DNA from: Phytobacter palmae
GTDB lineage: Bacteria > Pseudomonadota > Gammaproteobacteria > Enterobacterales > Enterobacteriaceae
DNA length: 64,000 nt
Reading direction: 5' to 3'
Assembly: GCA_900112785.1 (NCBI GenBank)
Contig: FONB01000001.1
Span: 248,001-312,000, forward strand
In this document: positions 36,852 to 45,800 of the stretch, piece by piece
Layout: each line of letters begins with the position of its first letter
Position numbering within the stretch: position 1 is the first letter of the stretch
Translations under genes and position numbers: made by a program
The notes under the pieces: generated by a model
The model's input: only the letters and a program-made list of their open reading frames with translations
Told to the model about the DNA's origin: nothing
Databases searched by the model: none

Positions 36852-39011
36852 TTAAAAATCCATTTTTACCGTGAACTGAACTTCACGCGGATCGCCAGGC
36901 TGGTTACCCAGGTTATTGGTGGCAATGGATGAGGTGTAGTAAGTCTTGTCGAACAGATTTTTCACGTTCAGTTGCAGCGTGACCGGGTATTGCAGCTTCA
37001 TCTTATAAGCGGCGAAGGCGTCAGCCACAAAATAGCCCGGCAGGTAGTAATCCGCGCCATTGGTGGCCGAGCGACGATTCACCCCGTGACCGCCGCCGCC
37101 GAGCGTCAGCGTATTGCCGTCTGGCATATTACGGATGTCGTACGTCAGGAACACGGAACCGGTGTGGCGCGGCACATTTGGCAGCGGTTTCCCGGCATAT
37201 TCCGGATCTTCGAGTACTTTGGCGTCGGTATAGCTGTAGCTGGCGATCACGTTCATATTACTGGTTAACGCGCCGGCGATATCCATTTCAACACCCTGCG
37301 AACGCACGCGGCCTGCCGTTTTCGCCACGGTCTCGTCACCGACAAGCTCGCTGTACATCACGTTACGCTTGTGAATGTCGAACAGGGAAATATTGGCGGT
37401 GACGCCGTCAAAGAGGTCGAATTTCGCCCCCACTTCCCACGCGGTGGAGGTCTCGGGCGGCAGATCGCCGATATAGCTGGCGATGGAGTACTGCGGCATA
37501 AACGACTGCGCCACGTTGCCGAACAGGGAGACGGACGGCGACAGTTTGTAGACCAAACCGAATTTTGGCGTCCACTGTTCATCGCTGCTGTCAGTGTTCA
37601 CCTTGAACGGGCGGCCTTTGCCAGCGTACTCGGTGTAGTACTGGTAGCGCACACCGGCCACGGCGATCCATTTGTCCGTCAGATATAACGCATCCTGGAC
37701 ATAGGCGGAGTAGCTCTCCTGTTTAATTGTCTGATCACTGTCTGAGGCCGATACTGACGTACATTTGCTGGCGCTGCCGTAGCCGGGGTTATAGATATTG
37801 AAATCTTTAACATTCTTACAGCGGATCATATCGGTACGCAGCAGATCGTAATTCTCATACGACACGCCGGTCAGGATCTCGTTGTAAAACCCGGCGATAT
37901 TCACATCACCCTGCAGATCGGCACGAGTACTGTGCATCCGCTGGGTTGATCCCTGCGTGGCATCCACACGGCGCGTTAAGTTACCTGTTGCGGCGTCATA
38001 GGACATCACACGTGACTGGTTATCGCTGTATTTGTCCTGGCTAAAACTGTAATCCAGCCTGGCCGTCCACGCGCTGTTCAGGCGGTATTCGGCATTCAGT
38101 TGCGCCAGGTCAGATGCGCCATCAGTAATGTTGAACGGCTCATCGAAGCGGGTTTCACGGCTGACATTCACCGGCTGTTTGGTTTTGAGATCGAAAATCG
38201 TGCCGCGATCGAACGGGGTGTTGTAGTCACGGTGCGAGTACAGCACACTGACTGTAGCGTCATCGCCAAACCAGGTCAGCGACGGGGAGATAAAGGTGCT
38301 TTTCTCTTTACCGAAGTTACGCCAGTAATCTTCATTCTGGTATTCTCCAGTCAGGCGATACGCCAGGCGAGTGCCTTCAATCGGTCCGGTAATATCGATA
38401 TCTCCGGTGCCGCCGCCAAAGCTGGAGGAGGTGGCAGAGACGGAGCCGCCAAAGGTGGTTTGCGGGCGTTTCGTTACAACATTGATAAGTCCGCCGGGGT
38501 CCAGAATACCGTATAGCGTTGAGGCCGGGCCTTTGAGCACTTCAACACGCGAGGTGGCGGCATTAAAGCTGCGCGGCAGGACCGTTCTCAGGCCGTTGGT
38601 CATGATGGAACCGTCGCGGTTTGCGCCAAAGCCACGGCGCACAAAGGCATCCTGAGTGCCGCCTAACGTGTTGGTCTGTACCACGTTACTGACGTTATAC
38701 AGCGCTTCATCCAGCGTTGTCGCATGCTGATCTTCCAGCACTTTATCGCTCACGGTGTTAACCACCTGCGGAATATCCAGCAGCGGCATGGTAGTGAGCG
38801 TCGCCGCCGAGGTGTTCAGCGGTTGATAGCCCGCCGTCGCAGCCTGATCTGCCGATGAAGCGCCTGCCAGTACGGTCAGCGTGTCGCTCTCTTTATCCTG
38901 CGCACTATTCGTTGCCGCCTGTGCCAGAGGTGAAAAGGTTGCCCCCAGGAATAACGCAGAAAACAGTGCGCGCCCTTTTTTCCCGGAGATCGAAGAAGTT
39001 AACTCAGCCAT
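36852..39011 (-). CDS. TonB-dependent siderophore receptor
   Basis: A 719-residue outer-membrane receptor. A signal peptide (ALFSALFLGATFSPLAQA) precedes a TonB box (DTLTV, about 43-47). The plug domain (about 70-190) contains VRRGFGANRDGSIMTNGLR and RVEVLKGPASTLYGILDPGGLINVVTK. A 22-strand barrel follows, ending in VKMDF with C-terminal Phe. It is divergent from a Fec/Fep-type ABC importer, and the two share a control region with Fur-like boxes, so they form one uptake system for a ferric siderophore. The closest match in style is the FhuE/FoxA hydroxamate group, but the ligand is not determined. Confidence 0.88.
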   Translation of the reverse strand: MAELTSSISGKKGRALFSALFLGATFSPLAQAATNSAQDKESDTLTVLAGASSADQAATAGYQPLNTSAATLTTMPLLDIPQVVNTVSDKVLEDQHATTLDEALYNVSNVVQTNTLGGTQDAFVRRGFGANRDGSIMTNGLRTVLPRSFNAATSRVEVLKGPASTLYGILDPGGLINVVTKRPQTTFGGSVSATSSSFGGGTGDIDITGPIEGTRLAYRLTGEYQNEDYWRNFGKEKSTFISPSLTWFGDDATVSVLYSHRDYNTPFDRGTIFDLKTKQPVNVSRETRFDEPFNITDGASDLAQLNAEYRLNSAWTARLDYSFSQDKYSDNQSRVMSYDAATGNLTRRVDATQGSTQRMHSTRADLQGDVNIAGFYNEILTGVSYENYDLLRTDMIRCKNVKDFNIYNPGYGSASKCTSVSASDSDQTIKQESYSAYVQDALYLTDKWIAVAGVRYQYYTEYAGKGRPFKVNTDSSDEQWTPKFGLVYKLSPSVSLFGNVAQSFMPQYSIASYIGDLPPETSTAWEVGAKFDLFDGVTANISLFDIHKRNVMYSELVGDETVAKTAGRVRSQGVEMDIAGALTSNMNVIASYSYTDAKVLEDPEYAGKPLPNVPRHTGSVFLTYDIRNMPDGNTLTLGGGGHGVNRRSATNGADYYLPGYFVADAFAAYKMKLQYPVTLQLNVKNLFDKTYYTSSIATNNLGNQPGDPREVQFTVKMDF

Positions 39012-39122
39012 GTTGTCCGTTTATCCAAAATGCCCCCTGCCAGTCACGCATAAGGGAAGGTTTTTATTCATTGCCCGCGACTGTAAATCTATCCTTCGGC
39101 GTGAAACATTCATGCCGGATAT

Positions 39123-39141
39123 GTAATTGAGAATCATTCAA
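39123..39141. promoter_or_regulatory. Fur-box-like site upstream of the receptor
   Basis: GTAATTGAGAATCATTCAA matches 12 of 19 positions of GATAATGATAATCATTATC. It lies 112 bp before the receptor start. Confidence 0.5.
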
Positions 39142-39151
39142 TCATGGCGAA

Positions 39152-39350
39152 ATGTAGTAGTAAATGGAAAATTGATAAAAAGGACTACACTGCATTTTGC
39201 TGTTGAAAATGTGGCAGAAAATAGCCTTTTTAATTATTTAATTAATTGAAAATTAATAAATTAAAATTAACGCACAGCCAGTGAAATGGCTGTAGTAAGC
39301 CTGAAATACCCGGTGAAGTTATGGGCATTTGAATCTCTTGACTACTACAT
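39152..39350. promoter_or_regulatory. TGTAGT/ACTACA half-site array in the divergent siderophore promoter region
   Basis: TGTAGT occurs at 39153-39158 and 39291-39296, and its complement ACTACA at 39184-39189 and 39344-39349. The outer pair extends to ATGTAGTAGT/ACTACTACAT, a perfect 10-bp inverted repeat 190 bp apart. RpiR-family regulators such as HexR bind TGTA...TACA palindromes, and an RpiR-family gene ends the importer operon. Binding and looping are inferred. Confidence 0.4.
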
Positions 39351-39372
39351 TGCCTGACGGCAAAATCTAAAA

Positions 39373-39391
39373 GAGAATGATATTTATTTTT
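39373..39391. promoter_or_regulatory. Fur-box-like site upstream of the siderophore importer operon
   Basis: GAGAATGATATTTATTTTT matches 13 of 19 positions of the Fur consensus, 57 bp before the ATPase start. The rest of the 436-bp gap (39012-39447) is AT-rich and holds no gene. Confidence 0.55.
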
Positions 39392-39447
39392 GTTTATTGA
39401 GCGAGCGCGCGCGGAGTGTACCACGAGGTTGCGGCGCAGGAGTGAAG

Positions 39448-40275
39448 ATGCCACAGCAGGTGGACAACGCAGCCAGTCGGCCCGCAATTGAGCTGGACAA
39501 TCTCTCGGCAGGTTATCAGCAAAAGGTGATTGTTGATGGGATCAGCCTTGCCATCCCCTCCGGTAAAATGACCGTGCTGGTCGGCGCGAACGGCAGCGGA
39601 AAATCCACGCTCCTCAGTACGATTGCGCGTTTGCTCAAACCACTCGGCGGCAGCGTCAGGCTTGATGGCAAAGCCATTCACCAACAGCCAACCAAAGCGG
39701 TCTCGCGTCAGCTGGGGATCCTGCCTCAGTCACCGTTAGTTCCTGAAGGGTTAACCGTGTTTGAACTGGTCTCCCGTGGGCGTTTTCCCTGGCAAACCTT
39801 TATGCGTCAGTGGTCTGACGATGACCAACAGGCGGTTGAAGAGGCGCTGGCGGTGACCGGAACCACTGAATTCGCGCATCTTCCGGTCGACAGCCTTTCC
39901 GGTGGACAGCGTCAGCGCTGCTGGATAGCGATGGCGCTGGCCCAGCAAACCCCGGTGATTTTACTCGACGAGCCCACCACCTTCCTCGACCTGCGCTATC
40001 AGGTGGAGATCCTTGAGCTCCTGCACTCTCTGACCCGCCACCACGGGCGCACAGTGGTGGTGGTATTACACGATCTGAACTTCGCGGCGAATTACGGCGA
40101 TACGCTGGTTTTTCTGCGTCAGGGTAAAGTGGCAGGGGTGTTGCACGAGGGGGAGGCCTGTACGGCGGAGCTTATCAAATCGGTCTTTGACGTTGATGTG
40201 CATGTCGCCATTAACCCGATGACCGGAAAACCTTTCTTTATGCCATTTCGCCGTCAGCACGAGCCGCACGCATGA
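39448..40275 (+). CDS. iron-siderophore ABC transporter ATP-binding protein
   Basis: A 275-residue ATPase of the FepC/FecE/FhuC group: Walker A GANGSGKSTLL, signature LSGGQRQRCWIAMALAQ, Walker B VILLDEPTTFLDL and switch His in VVLHDLN. It powers import of ferric siderophore across the inner membrane with the two permeases that follow. The ATG at 39448 is chosen because AGGAG sits five bases upstream; longer readings start with non-family residues. Its last bases overlap the next start (ATGA). Confidence 0.9.
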   Translation: MPQQVDNAASRPAIELDNLSAGYQQKVIVDGISLAIPSGKMTVLVGANGSGKSTLLSTIARLLKPLGGSVRLDGKAIHQQPTKAVSRQLGILPQSPLVPEGLTVFELVSRGRFPWQTFMRQWSDDDQQAVEEALAVTGTTEFAHLPVDSLSGGQRQRCWIAMALAQQTPVILLDEPTTFLDLRYQVEILELLHSLTRHHGRTVVVVLHDLNFAANYGDTLVFLRQGKVAGVLHEGEACTAELIKSVFDVDVHVAINPMTGKPFFMPFRRQHEPHA

Positions 40276-41288
40276 CCACGCAATCCCTTCTCGTACGCCG
40301 CCGCAGCGGGCGAAGCGGGCTGGCATTCCTGCTGGTGCTGATATTACTCGGGCTGGCATCGGTTGCCCATCTGGGGCTGGGGGCGCGGACGATTGGCCCG
40401 CAAACCGTGGTGCGCGCGCTTCTGGCCTTTGATCCGCGAAACTTCGAACATCAGGTCATCGTCAACCTGCGTCTGCTACGCCTTGCGGCGGCGCTGGTGG
40501 TCGGGGCAGCGCTCGGGGTTGCCGGGGCGCTGTTACAGACGGTGATCCGCAACCCGCTGGGCGAGCCGCATATCCTTGGGCTGAATGCGGGGGCGGCACT
40601 GGCGGTGGTCGTGACCACCGCGCTTGGGTTCTCTTTCGGACCGGGTAAGCCCCTGATTGCCGCCTGCGGTGCCGGGGCGCTGTTTGCGCTGGTAATGGGG
40701 CTTGCCAGTGCCGGGAAAAGCGGACTGACGCCGATGAAAGTTACCCTTTGCGGGGTGGCGCTCACCGCGTTTACCTCCTCGCTCACTGCCGCCATTCTGA
40801 TTCTGGATGAACAAACCCTGCTGGCAATGCGCACCTGGCTTGCCGGGGATTTGGCTGGTCTGAGCCGGGAGGCGGTCCGCACCGCGACGCTGGTGGCGGC
40901 TATGGGGCTGGTTTTAGCGCTGTGGGTGGCCCCGTCGCTGAACATGCTGGCGCTGGGGGATCAGGTGGCAACCGGGCTGGGCATTTCGCTGGTGCGTATC
41001 CGTGGTCTTGGGCTTGTTGCCATTGCCCTGTTGTGCGGAGCGGCGGTTTCGCTGGCCGGGCCGATCGGCTTTATCGGCCTGGTGGTCCCGCACCTGGTGC
41101 GCCGTTTTGCCACCGATGACCTGCGCCCGGGCGTACCGCTGTGTGCGCTTACCGGAGCATTACTGCTACTGCTGGCGGATATCGCCGCCCGCACGCTGGT
41201 CGCGCCACATGAACTGGCAACCGGGGTGATGACCGCGCTGGTGGGAGCACCGCTGTTTATCTTGCTGGCATCGAGGTTTTTCAAATGA
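40272..41288 (+). CDS. iron-siderophore ABC transporter permease (FecCD family)
   Basis: A 338-residue permease with about nine to ten membrane helices. The family signature is AGALLQTVIRNPLGEPHILGLNAGAAL, with GPIGFIGLVVPHLVRR near 260 for ATPase contact and DIAARTLVAPHELATGVMTALVGAPLFILLA at the end. It pairs with the next permease to form the channel. Start and stop overlap neighbours by four bases (ATGA). Confidence 0.9.
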   Translation: MTTQSLLVRRRSGRSGLAFLLVLILLGLASVAHLGLGARTIGPQTVVRALLAFDPRNFEHQVIVNLRLLRLAAALVVGAALGVAGALLQTVIRNPLGEPHILGLNAGAALAVVVTTALGFSFGPGKPLIAACGAGALFALVMGLASAGKSGLTPMKVTLCGVALTAFTSSLTAAILILDEQTLLAMRTWLAGDLAGLSREAVRTATLVAAMGLVLALWVAPSLNMLALGDQVATGLGISLVRIRGLGLVAIALLCGAAVSLAGPIGFIGLVVPHLVRRFATDDLRPGVPLCALTGALLLLLADIAARTLVAPHELATGVMTALVGAPLFILLASRFFK

Positions 41289-42337
41289 GTTCGTTGCTGC
41301 CGCGCGTCGGCTTTCGCTCGTTTCGTCTGGGGCGTTTTTCCCGTTTATGGCGGCCAAACACGGCTGTGTGGGGCGCCGCGCTGCTCGTCCTGGCGCTGGG
41401 GTTATTGCTGTCCGGTCTGATGCAGGGCTCACTGCCGGTTCCCGCATCGGCGATCGGGCGTGCTCTCTTTTTCCCGCAGGCATTGAATAGCGAACAGCTG
41501 TATATCGTGCGGGATATCCGCTTGCCTCGCCTGCTGATGGCGCTGCTGTGCGGCGCCATGCTGGGCATGGCCGGTGCGGCGATGCAGTCGATTACCCGTA
41601 ACGGTCTGGCAGACCCCGGTTTGCTGGGGGTGAAAGAGGGCAGTAGCGTGGCGGTGCTGGCGCTGATCCTCCTTTTCCCTGCGCTGGGGCTCGCCTGGCG
41701 GCCCGTCGTGGGCATGGCAGGTGGCCTGCTGGCGGCGTTAATCGTGTTGCTGCTGGCGCGGGATTTTTCCCGTCCGCGTTTTATTTTGCTCGGCATTGGC
41801 GTCTCCTGGACGTTTGCGGCGGGCATCGGGGTGTTTATGACCACCGCCGATGTGCGCGATGTGCAGACCGCGCTGGTGTGGATGGCGGGCAGCCTGCATA
41901 CCGCCACCTGGCCGCTACTGCTGGTGGCATCCTGTTGGGCGCTGCCTGCCGCGCTGATTTTGTTCCTGACTGCGCGGGCCTCGGATGTGGCGCTGCTCGG
42001 TCATCAGGCGGCGGCCGGGCTGGGTGTGCGGCTGGCGTGGCTAATGCGTATTCGTTTTATTGCGCCGGTCTTACTGACCGCTGCCTGTGTCTCCTGTGCG
42101 GGCAGCATCGGTTTTGTCGGGTTGATCGCGCCGCATATGGCGCGTTTCCTGCTGCGCGGCGGTCAGGTGGCGCTCTTGTCTGGCAGCGCGTTGCTTGGGG
42201 CGCTGCTGGTGCTGGTGGCGGATTCGCTGGGGCGGCTGGCGTTTGCGCCGCTGCAAATCCCGGCGGGCATTGTGATTTCATTAACGGGCGGACCATTTTT
42301 TCTGTTGCTGCTCTGGCAGCGGCGGGACCGGTTATAA
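41285..42337 (+). CDS. iron-siderophore ABC transporter permease (FecCD family)
   Basis: A 350-residue second permease. After a 30-residue cytoplasmic N-terminus it has GMAGAAMQSITRNGLADPGLLGVKEGSS, GSIGFVGLIAPHMARF and a C-terminal PAGIVISLTGGPFFLLLL, the conserved FecCD features. It forms a heterodimer with the product of the preceding gene. ATGA overlap upstream; the binding-protein gene follows after 13 bp. Confidence 0.9.
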   Translation: MSSLLPRVGFRSFRLGRFSRLWRPNTAVWGAALLVLALGLLLSGLMQGSLPVPASAIGRALFFPQALNSEQLYIVRDIRLPRLLMALLCGAMLGMAGAAMQSITRNGLADPGLLGVKEGSSVAVLALILLFPALGLAWRPVVGMAGGLLAALIVLLLARDFSRPRFILLGIGVSWTFAAGIGVFMTTADVRDVQTALVWMAGSLHTATWPLLLVASCWALPAALILFLTARASDVALLGHQAAAGLGVRLAWLMRIRFIAPVLLTAACVSCAGSIGFVGLIAPHMARFLLRGGQVALLSGSALLGALLVLVADSLGRLAFAPLQIPAGIVISLTGGPFFLLLLWQRRDRL

Positions 42338-42350
42338 CTCAGGGAGCCGT

Positions 42351-43301
42351 ATGCGTTTACTTTTCACTTTCTTATTACTGGCGGTGATGGCGGCGCATGC
42401 TGAACCCGCGACCCGTACATTTACTGATGATCTGGGGCGCACGGTAACCGTACCGCTCCATCCACAGCGTATTGTCTCGCTGCACGATCTCGACATCACT
42501 ATTCCGCTGATCGAACTGGGGGTGCCGCCGGTCGCCAGCCATGGTCGTACCCGGCCCGACGGCAGCCATACGCTGCGCTCCAGCGCGATGCTGACCGGGG
42601 TCGATTTTGATAACAGCAACATTGCCTTTATCGGCACAGCGACCATTGATATTGAAGCCGTGGCGGCGGCAAAACCGGATCTGATCATTACCGAGCCGAG
42701 CCGCAATACGCCGGTGGAACAACTGGAAAAAATTGCTCCAACCGTCAGCATCGACCATCTTGACGGCGGCGCGCCGCGTATCTACAGCAAGCTGGCGGAC
42801 CTGACCGGCAGTCAGGCTCGTCTCGCTATCCTTGAACGTCGCTATCAGGCGCAAATCGCGGCGCTAAAAGCGACGGTGGATACCCGCAACATCCGCGTGT
42901 CGGTGATTCAGGCTAACCAGGGGAAAATCAACGCCCTGCATACCTACCATTCGCTGGGACGGGTGCTGCGCGATGCCGGATTCACTTTCCCGCCGCTGAT
43001 TAACAGTATTCCGGAAGGCGGGCGTATTGATGTCAGTGCGGAGCAGTTGCCGGAACTGGATGCCGATTTTGTCTTTGCCACCTGGCGCGGTGATACCGGT
43101 GGTAAGCCCCAGGATGAGATGGCGGCGATGGATGCAGTAATGCCAGGCTGGTGTAATTTTCTTTCGGCCTGTCGCACCGGGCATTACGTGCTGATTTCAC
43201 GGGAAGAGGCCATTTCCAACTCCTATGCCGCACTGAGTCTGATGGTGGCGCAGGTGCAATCGCAGATTGCCGGGCGTCCGCTACCCGGAGCGACGCCATG
43301 A
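42351..43301 (+). CDS. periplasmic siderophore-binding protein (FepB/FhuD fold)
   Basis: A 316-residue protein with a signal peptide (LLFTFLLLAVMAAHA, cleavage near 17). It has the class III binding-protein pattern: RTFTDDLGRTVTVPLHPQRIVSLHDLD, the lobe-linking helix region, and AAAKPDLIITEPSR. It delivers the ferric siderophore to the FecCD permeases. Its stop overlaps the start of the RpiR-family gene, so regulator and importer are translated together. Confidence 0.88.
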   Translation: MRLLFTFLLLAVMAAHAEPATRTFTDDLGRTVTVPLHPQRIVSLHDLDITIPLIELGVPPVASHGRTRPDGSHTLRSSAMLTGVDFDNSNIAFIGTATIDIEAVAAAKPDLIITEPSRNTPVEQLEKIAPTVSIDHLDGGAPRIYSKLADLTGSQARLAILERRYQAQIAALKATVDTRNIRVSVIQANQGKINALHTYHSLGRVLRDAGFTFPPLINSIPEGGRIDVSAEQLPELDADFVFATWRGDTGGKPQDEMAAMDAVMPGWCNFLSACRTGHYVLISREEAISNSYAALSLMVAQVQSQIAGRPLPGATP

Positions 43302-44191
43302 TGCGGACAACGAAAAACAAAGGGCGGGTGGATGTATATGGCGAGCGCTATCGGGCGCGGGCGCACACGCTGTCGCCGCGCTTACTGTCGGTGGCGCGCT
43401 ACATTCACGAAAACCGTGACGTGGTGCTGGAGCATACGGCCATTGAAATTGCGGCGGCGACGCAAACCTCTGATGCCACTGTGGTACGCGCGATTCAGGC
43501 GCTCGGCTTTGCCGGGCTACGCGACCTGAAACAGACAATGGAGCACTGGTTTGGGCCGACGGTGACCTCGGCGGAAAAGATGAGCACCACGGTCGGGGCG
43601 CTGTCGTGTGATGTTAATTCCGGCATCGATTTTGTGCTGGAAGGGCACCAGTACACTTGCGAGGTGCTGTCTGCGCCGGATAACCGTTATGCCATCGCGC
43701 AGGCCGTCGCCCTGTTAGTGGATGCGCGTCAGGCAGCCATTTTTGGTATTGGTGCCTCGGGGATCCTTGCGGATTATACCGCCCGCCTGTTCAACCGCGT
43801 CGGGCTGCCAGCGGTGGCGCTCAACCGCACCGGAATTGGGCTTGCAGAGCAGCTTATTAGCCTGCAACGCGGCGATGTGCTGGTGATGATGGCGCAGAAA
43901 TCGGCCCACAGAGAGGGGCTGACGACCTTAAAAGAGACCAGGCGTCTGGGGATCCCGACGATTTTACTGACCAATGCGCTGGATTCGCGTTTTAGCAAAG
44001 AGGCGGATGTGGTGATTCATGTGCCGCGCGGCGGTGAGAAGGGCAAAATCCCACTGCATGGCACGGTGTTGCTGTGTCTGGAAATGATTGTGTTGTCCGT
44101 GGCGTCGGCCACTTCGCAGCGGGCCATCAAAACGGTGAAGCGCATCAATGAGTTTCACCGTGGCCTGAAACCCGGCGGCAAAAAGGTGTAA
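43298..44191 (+). CDS. RpiR/MurR family regulator (HTH plus SIS domain)
   Basis: A 297-residue regulator. The N-terminal HTH_6 domain (about 20-90) reads LSPRLLSVARYIHENRDVVLEHTAIEIAAATQTSDATVVRAIQALG, and a SIS sugar-phosphate domain (about 130-260) contains GIGASGILADYTARLFNRVG and MAQKSAHREGLTTLKETRRLGI. RpiR proteins usually sense phosphosugars, so linkage to an iron-siderophore operon through an ATGA overlap is unusual. It could tie siderophore uptake to carbon state or have a changed ligand. TGTAGT half-sites upstream of the operon are candidate targets. Confidence 0.87.
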   Translation: MMRTTKNKGRVDVYGERYRARAHTLSPRLLSVARYIHENRDVVLEHTAIEIAAATQTSDATVVRAIQALGFAGLRDLKQTMEHWFGPTVTSAEKMSTTVGALSCDVNSGIDFVLEGHQYTCEVLSAPDNRYAIAQAVALLVDARQAAIFGIGASGILADYTARLFNRVGLPAVALNRTGIGLAEQLISLQRGDVLVMMAQKSAHREGLTTLKETRRLGIPTILLTNALDSRFSKEADVVIHVPRGGEKGKIPLHGTVLLCLEMIVLSVASATSQRAIKTVKRINEFHRGLKPGGKKV

Positions 44192-44257
44192 TCCCGGCGG
44201 CGGAGGAGGGAGAACACGTCCGCGCCGCCGGGGAATTCCCGAAGGGCGGCTAATGTC

Positions 44258-44842
44258 TTATCCGGGATTATTTTCAGTAAATAACATCTGCATGATCTCC
44301 AGATATAGCGGGTGTAATTGCGCCGGGTCGCATTTTTGCGGCGTCAGGTTTCTCAGCATGGTGCCTTCCCTCAGCGACGCCATAATCTCCACGCAGCAGC
44401 GGACACGGCTATCTTCAAGATGCGGGTGCATTTTTTTCAGATAGGCGCAGGCGGTTTCATACATGCGCGCATCGGCCTGCGCCATCATCACTGCAACGCG
44501 CGGATTGCGGGTCGCTTCGGCGGCCACCTCCAGCATCAGCGCATCATCGTCGTGGCTGAGCGTTTGTCGCCAGGCCAGCACCTGCGCGAGGCGCTGAGTC
44601 TGGGGGTTGCTTTCCATTTCCGCGATCCGGTAGTCGATGATGCGGCGGATCATCTCTTCGATAATGGCATCTTTACTGGCGAAATAGCGATAAATCTGTC
44701 CGACGCTCAACTGAGCCTCCAGGGCGATTTGCGACATGCTGGCCGCGTGAAAACCGCTGGCGCGAAAGCAGCGCCGGGCTGCGACAATGATTTCGTCCTG
44801 GCGTATCTGATGGCGTTCTTGCTGCGAAGCTTTTTGTGTCAT
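44258..44842 (-). CDS. TetR family regulator
   Basis: A 194-residue regulator with the TetR HTH at about 17-62 (RQDEIIVAARRCFRASGFHAASMSQIALEAQLSVGQIYRYFASKDAI). The C-terminal domain is of the AcrR-like type and ligand unknown. GGAG precedes the ATG at 44842. The gene is divergent from the lysozyme-like toxin, with a TGAGAA/TTCTCA palindrome between them, so it may regulate itself and the toxin. Confidence 0.85.
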   Translation of the reverse strand: MTQKASQQERHQIRQDEIIVAARRCFRASGFHAASMSQIALEAQLSVGQIYRYFASKDAIIEEMIRRIIDYRIAEMESNPQTQRLAQVLAWRQTLSHDDDALMLEVAAEATRNPRVAVMMAQADARMYETACAYLKKMHPHLEDSRVRCCVEIMASLREGTMLRNLTPQKCDPAQLHPLYLEIMQMLFTENNPG

Positions 44843-44864
44843 ACCGCGCTCCGGGGAGTGGTTT

Positions 44865-44882
44865 TGAGAATGATTGTTCTCA
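44865..44882. promoter_or_regulatory. TGAGAA-N6-TTCTCA palindrome between TetR and toxin genes
   Basis: TGAGAATGATTGTTCTCA resembles a Fur box (compare TGATAATGATTATCA-type sites) and also fits a TetR operator. It lies 22 bp from the TetR start and about 63 bp from the toxin start. A similar palindrome occurs at 46440 before the AraC gene. Confidence 0.55.
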
Positions 44883-44945
44883 TTGACCGTAAGAATATAT
44901 TAATTTTAGTTTTCTGGCGTATCAGGTTCCGTGGGGACGTCCGGA

Positions 44946-45800
44946 ATGAACAATCCGAATGACGTGAAAGCGTTGCAAAAGATGATTATTGATGCCGGAT
45001 ATAACCACATCCGTGGAAATAATATCCGTTCTACAGGTAAATACGATCCGGAAACAGAGGCGGCCATCGTTTGGTATCAGCGCCTGCTCAACATGTCACC
45101 ATCCGGACTTATACATCCCGTAGAAACTATGTTTTTTTCTATGTTTGCGCAGTCCATTTCTCCGGGATGGAGGCCGCGCCATGTGGCGGGACCTGTAAAC
45201 GTCAAAGAAGGGCAGATTACCTTTGATGCTGAAGGAAAAGATTATATTACAGCTGTGGAACCGTTTCGCCAGCCCAGGCATATACGTCAGTTCTCGCGAA
45301 TTCTTCATTGGCCAGAAGGTGATTCTGGTGTGACTATTGGTCGTGGTTATGACATGAAAAAACGTAGCGCCGGGAGAATTCTCACGGAAATGAGGCAAAG
45401 CGGTATTGAGGAGTATAGGGCCATAATTTGTTCTAAAGCTGCGGGACTGTATGGACGTAATGCTTTTAAATTTGTAAAAGATTATGGCCCTTTGGTTGGG
45501 GAAATAACACATATACAGCAAATACAACTCTTTGATATTTCCTACAGTGAAAAACGAGAATATGCTAAATTTTTTTATAAACAAACTTCTTTAGATATTG
45601 GAAATGATATATTATGGGAACAATTAGATTTAAAAATAAGAGATGTAATTGTCGATATATTTTTTCAGGGTGTTCACGATGTTACTGGTTTAATTAAATC
45701 GGCGATAAAAGGAAGAATCGAACTCATTAATTATATTAAGGCTGATTCAATATATATGAGCTATGAGTCAAACCGTCAAAGAATAAGGTATTTACAATGA
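44946..45800 (+). CDS. lysozyme-like antibacterial toxin with peptidoglycan-binding domain
   Basis: A 284-residue protein without a signal peptide. Residues 1-65 form a peptidoglycan-binding-1-like helical domain (DVKALQKMIIDAGYN...YDPETEAAIVWYQ). Residues about 115-280 look like a pesticin/T4-lysozyme-type muramidase: HWPEGDSGVTIGRGYDMKKRS carries the Glu and the G-T-G-YD pattern, and LKIRDVIVDIFFQGVHD follows. AT content rises sharply in the 3' half, a sign of transfer. It overlaps the next gene (ATGA), a secreted LprI-like protein, giving a toxin-immunity layout typical of type VI effectors, though no T6SS genes are in the window. GGGGA supports the ATG at 44946; a GTG at 44931 is possible. 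Confidence 0.7.
   Translation: MNNPNDVKALQKMIIDAGYNHIRGNNIRSTGKYDPETEAAIVWYQRLLNMSPSGLIHPVETMFFSMFAQSISPGWRPRHVAGPVNVKEGQITFDAEGKDYITAVEPFRQPRHIRQFSRILHWPEGDSGVTIGRGYDMKKRSAGRILTEMRQSGIEEYRAIICSKAAGLYGRNAFKFVKDYGPLVGEITHIQQIQLFDISYSEKREYAKFFYKQTSLDIGNDILWEQLDLKIRDVIVDIFFQGVHDVTGLIKSAIKGRIELINYIKADSIYMSYESNRQRIRYLQ

Noticed and set aside
36852-39011. Assigning the first TonB receptor a specific ligand name (FhuE or FoxA)
   Set aside because: The general family is clear but no ligand-specific feature can be read from sequence alone.
44318-44962. 214-codon plus-strand frame across the TetR gene
   Set aside because: Antisense shadow of the TetR coding region.
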